Assembly (NCBI GenBank): GCA_959018755.1
Contig: CAUEMA010000016.1
Span: 1-47,610 of the forward strand
Length of the DNA stretch: 47,610 bases
Source: an uncultured Collinsella sp.
Lineage (GTDB): Bacteria; Actinomycetota; Coriobacteriia; Coriobacteriales; Coriobacteriaceae
Reading direction: 5' to 3'
In this document: piece after piece, positions 46,927 through 47,610 of the stretch
Layout: each line of letters opens with the position of its first letter
Numbering within the stretch: the first letter of the stretch is position 1
The notes under the pieces: model-generated
What the model was told of the DNA's origin: nothing
What the model saw: the letters and a program-made list of their open reading frames with translations, nothing else
The model's database searches: none
Made by a program: the position numbers and the translations under genes

Positions 46927-47465
46927 AGCTGGATGCCCTCGGCGACCTTCTCGACGGCCTTGTCGCCGGCGAGCGTGCGCAGCAGCTTCAAGGCAAAGGG
47001 GAGTGACTGTGCCATGCCGCTGGCAGTGATGATGTTGCCGTCTTGCGTGACCTTCTCGCCGGTATAGGCGCCCTCGGGGAAGCTCTTCTCAAAGCCGGGG
47101 AAGCACGTGGCACGGCGTCCCTCGAGAAGGCCAAGCTCGCCCAGGATAAACGGGGCGGCGCAGATGGCGGCGACGTGCTTAGTCGCGGCGAACTCGCAGA
47201 CTACGTCGCAGACGCGCTGGTCGGCGCGAAGGTTGGTGGCTCCGGGCAGGCCGCCGGGCAGCACGACGCAGTCGTACTCGTCAAAGTTGATCTCGTCAAA
47301 GAGAGCATCGCAGGTCACGGGAATCTGCAGCGAGCTCACGACCTCGCGCGTGGGCATGATCGAGACGAGCGTGGCACGCACGCCGCCGCGACGCATGACG
47401 TCGACCATGGTCAGGCATTCAATCGTTTCAAAGCCATCGGCGGCGAGAACGGCAACGCTGGGCAT
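46923..47465 (-). CDS. DJ-1/PfpI family protein (YajL/ThiJ-like)
   Basis: A 180-residue single-domain protein: VAVLAADGFETIECLTMVDVMRRGG (with the conserved Glu), YDCVVLPGGLPGATNL, HVAAICAAPFILGELGLL (nucleophile elbow AICAAP with Cys near residue 101), and TASGMAQSLPFALKLLRTLAG. The DJ-1 type is linked to oxidative stress and glyoxal or protein deglycation activities; the specific role is unknown. GAAAGGAA precedes ATG 47465; the frame from 47531 has no such site. It is coupled to maf. Confidence 0.9.
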   Translation of the reverse strand: MPSVAVLAADGFETIECLTMVDVMRRGGVRATLVSIMPTREVVSSLQIPVTCDALFDEINFDEYDCVVLPGGLPGATNLRADQRVCDVVCEFAATKHVAAICAAPFILGELGLLEGRRATCFPGFEKSFPEGAYTGEKVTQDGNIITASGMAQSLPFALKLLRTLAGDKAVEKVAEGIQL

Positions 47466-47557
47466 GAGAGTTCCTTTCGTAAGGCGGCATACAATTAGCC
47501 GTCTTATACCCCGAAGACCCCCGCTTGCCACGCTCGATTTCCCAATGTTTAAAAAGG

Positions 47558-47609
47558 GACGGGGATTAAATAAGGCTCTGTTAGACCAGGATTGACATTC
47601 CGCCCCGTC
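47558..47609. repeat. Inverted GACGGGG/CCCCGTC repeat at the window end
   Basis: GACGGGG (47558-47564) and CCCCGTC (47603-47609) are inverted copies 38 bases apart, similar in style to the GGGGAC repeats elsewhere. The region 47466-47610 holds no other recognisable feature, and the element may continue beyond the window. Confidence 0.35.
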
Positions 47610-47610
47610 A

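Overview
The window is a gene-dense, roughly 60% G+C stretch of bacterial chromosome. It has no tRNA, rRNA, transposase or CRISPR array. The gene set suggests an anaerobic, fermentative, host-associated actinobacterium of the Coriobacteriia, most likely Collinsella or a close relative (inferred from protein resemblance, not searched). Supporting traits are L-lactate dehydrogenase, two acetate kinases with phosphotransacetylase, the acetylase branch of lysine/diaminopimelate (DAP) synthesis, energy-coupling factor (ECF) transport and a surface-anchored C69 dipeptidase.

Layout. 0-2.2 kb: a 5'-damaged BtpA/SgcQ gene followed by an FGGY sugar kinase. 2.2-5 kb: tatD and tcdA on the minus strand, then an SdpR/SdpI-type autorepressor and membrane protein pair. 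5.1-13.9 kb: ettA, two low-complexity proteins, NAD synthetase, a class I aminotransferase and lactate dehydrogenase. 14-16.4 kb: a Mbeg1-like hydrolase bracketed by short inverted repeats, and a nucleoid-associated protein. 16.6-20.6 kb (minus): a lysine-riboswitch-controlled lysA-dapA-dapB-dapH operon in which lysA and dapA share one open reading frame. An M20 deacetylase diverges from it. 22-25.6 kb: accessory DNA with higBA, small membrane proteins, an HTH protein and a Ser/Thr kinase. 25.6-30.7 kb (minus): a coiled-coil cell-wall protein, a MOSC remnant, and an ECF transporter operon (S, fused A-A', T) preceded by a Trp-Trp-Trp leader peptide and attenuator. 30.8-34 kb (minus): C69 dipeptidase, a 30-residue membrane protein and a lipid kinase. 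34-38.4 kb: rnd, a zinc peptidase, xseAB and a HIT protein. 38.5-42.4 kb: tandem ackA genes converging on pta. 42.6-47.5 kb: UDP-galactopyranose mutase with a glycosyltransferase, then an S58 peptidase, maf and a DJ-1/PfpI protein.

How the genes work together. DapA, DapB, DapH, the M20 deacetylase and LysA, possibly with the aminotransferase at 11.6 kb, make up most of an acetylated-intermediate route to DAP and lysine. Ldh, the AckA proteins and Pta handle pyruvate and acetyl-CoA disposal. The attenuator implies that the ECF transporter imports tryptophan or a tryptophan-related compound.

The least ordinary content is non-coding. Several large nested hairpins sit directly after stop codons. 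Two families are each present twice, always in the orientation of the preceding gene. Within a family, the core sequence is conserved while the outer stem and the tip differ in sequence but stay base-paired. These look like structured 3'-end elements that I cannot assign to a named family.
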